Assembly (NCBI GenBank): GCA_900765095.1
Contig: CAAFRB010000019.1
Location: forward strand, 1 to 14,358
DNA length: 14,358 bases
Reading direction: 5' to 3'
DNA from: Clostridia bacterium
GTDB taxonomy: Bacteria; Bacillota; Clostridia; TANB77; UBA1234
The position numbers and the translations under genes were made by a program. The notes beneath the pieces were generated by a model, which was given only the letters and a program-made list of their open reading frames with translations, made no database searches and was not told the DNA's origin. Positions 14,209-14,358 of this stretch are shown here, piece by piece. Each line of letters opens with the position of its first letter. The stretch's first letter is position 1.

Positions 14209-14358
14209 ACAAAAGCCTTCACAAAAAGGCACGGAAGTACATTGAAAAGTAAACAATGAGAAATGAGAGAAACCAAGCGAACTTTTATCAATAAAAGATG
14301 AAAGAGTACTAATAAAAAGTACAAAACAATAACCTGAAAATTCGAAAGAATTTTAAAC
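14209..14358 (+). other. Pre-16S rRNA leader with boxA-like element (16S gene beyond window)
   Basis: No coding frame. ATTGAAAAGTAAACA (14241-14255) closely resembles the boxA antitermination region of Bacillota rRNA leaders (TTTGAAAACTAAACA, 13 of 15). Short hairpins: GCCTT/AAGGC (14215-14230) and a perfect AAAATTC-GAAA-GAATTTT (14337-14354). The window ends before any conserved 16S 5' sequence, so the rRNA gene itself is inferred, not seen. Confidence 0.7.

Overview
The window comes from an AT-rich, endospore-forming member of the Bacillota, most likely a Clostridia. The evidence is the order of the division and cell-wall (dcw) genes, a spoIIGA-sigE-sigG block, near-exclusive AGA for arginine in the native genes, and strong Shine-Dalgarno sites with frequent TTG starts. 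The genus cannot be named from the sequence alone. All genes lie on the + strand.

Layout. (1) 2-712 is the 3' part of murG. (2) 713-1582 is a self-contained, compositionally foreign unit: a strong sigma-A promoter, a leader hairpin, one unrecognised 220-residue gene and a strong terminator. (3) 1583-3779 is topB (DNA topoisomerase III) with its own promoter and terminator. (4) 3855-9877 resumes the dcw cluster: murA (broken by one extra base as read), ftsQ/divIB, a DUF881 protein, sbp, ftsA and ftsZ, ending in a terminator. An approximately 250-base regulatory gap before ftsA holds one good promoter, a weaker one, and four helically phased TGTAAY half-sites that match the WalR box. (5) 9911-10864 is an mscS-type mechanosensitive channel with a terminator. 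(6) 10878-13313 is the sporulation block spoIIGA-sigE-sigG, with an RNA hairpin that covers the sigG ribosome binding site and a sigma-F-like promoter placed so that its transcript lacks the 5' arm of that hairpin. (7) 13595/13622-13852 is a small PRC-barrel protein of the YlmC/YmxH family. (8) 13853-14358 is an A-rich gene-free stretch with two tandem consensus promoters and a boxA-like leader, typical of the start of an rRNA operon whose 16S gene would lie just beyond the window.

How the genes work together. MurG and MurA make peptidoglycan precursors. FtsQ, FtsA and FtsZ build the divisome, and Sbp and DUF881 proteins travel with them. SpoIIGA activates pro-sigma-E in the mother cell after asymmetric septation, and sigma-G then runs the forespore. 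FtsZ is therefore used for both vegetative and polar septa, and the window carries division and the first compartment-specific sigma factors side by side.

Most noteworthy: the WalR-like array before ftsAZ, the sigG RBS-masking hairpin with its bypass promoter, and the foreign single-gene cassette inside the dcw cluster. I see no defence system, CRISPR array, transposase or other mobile-element gene.
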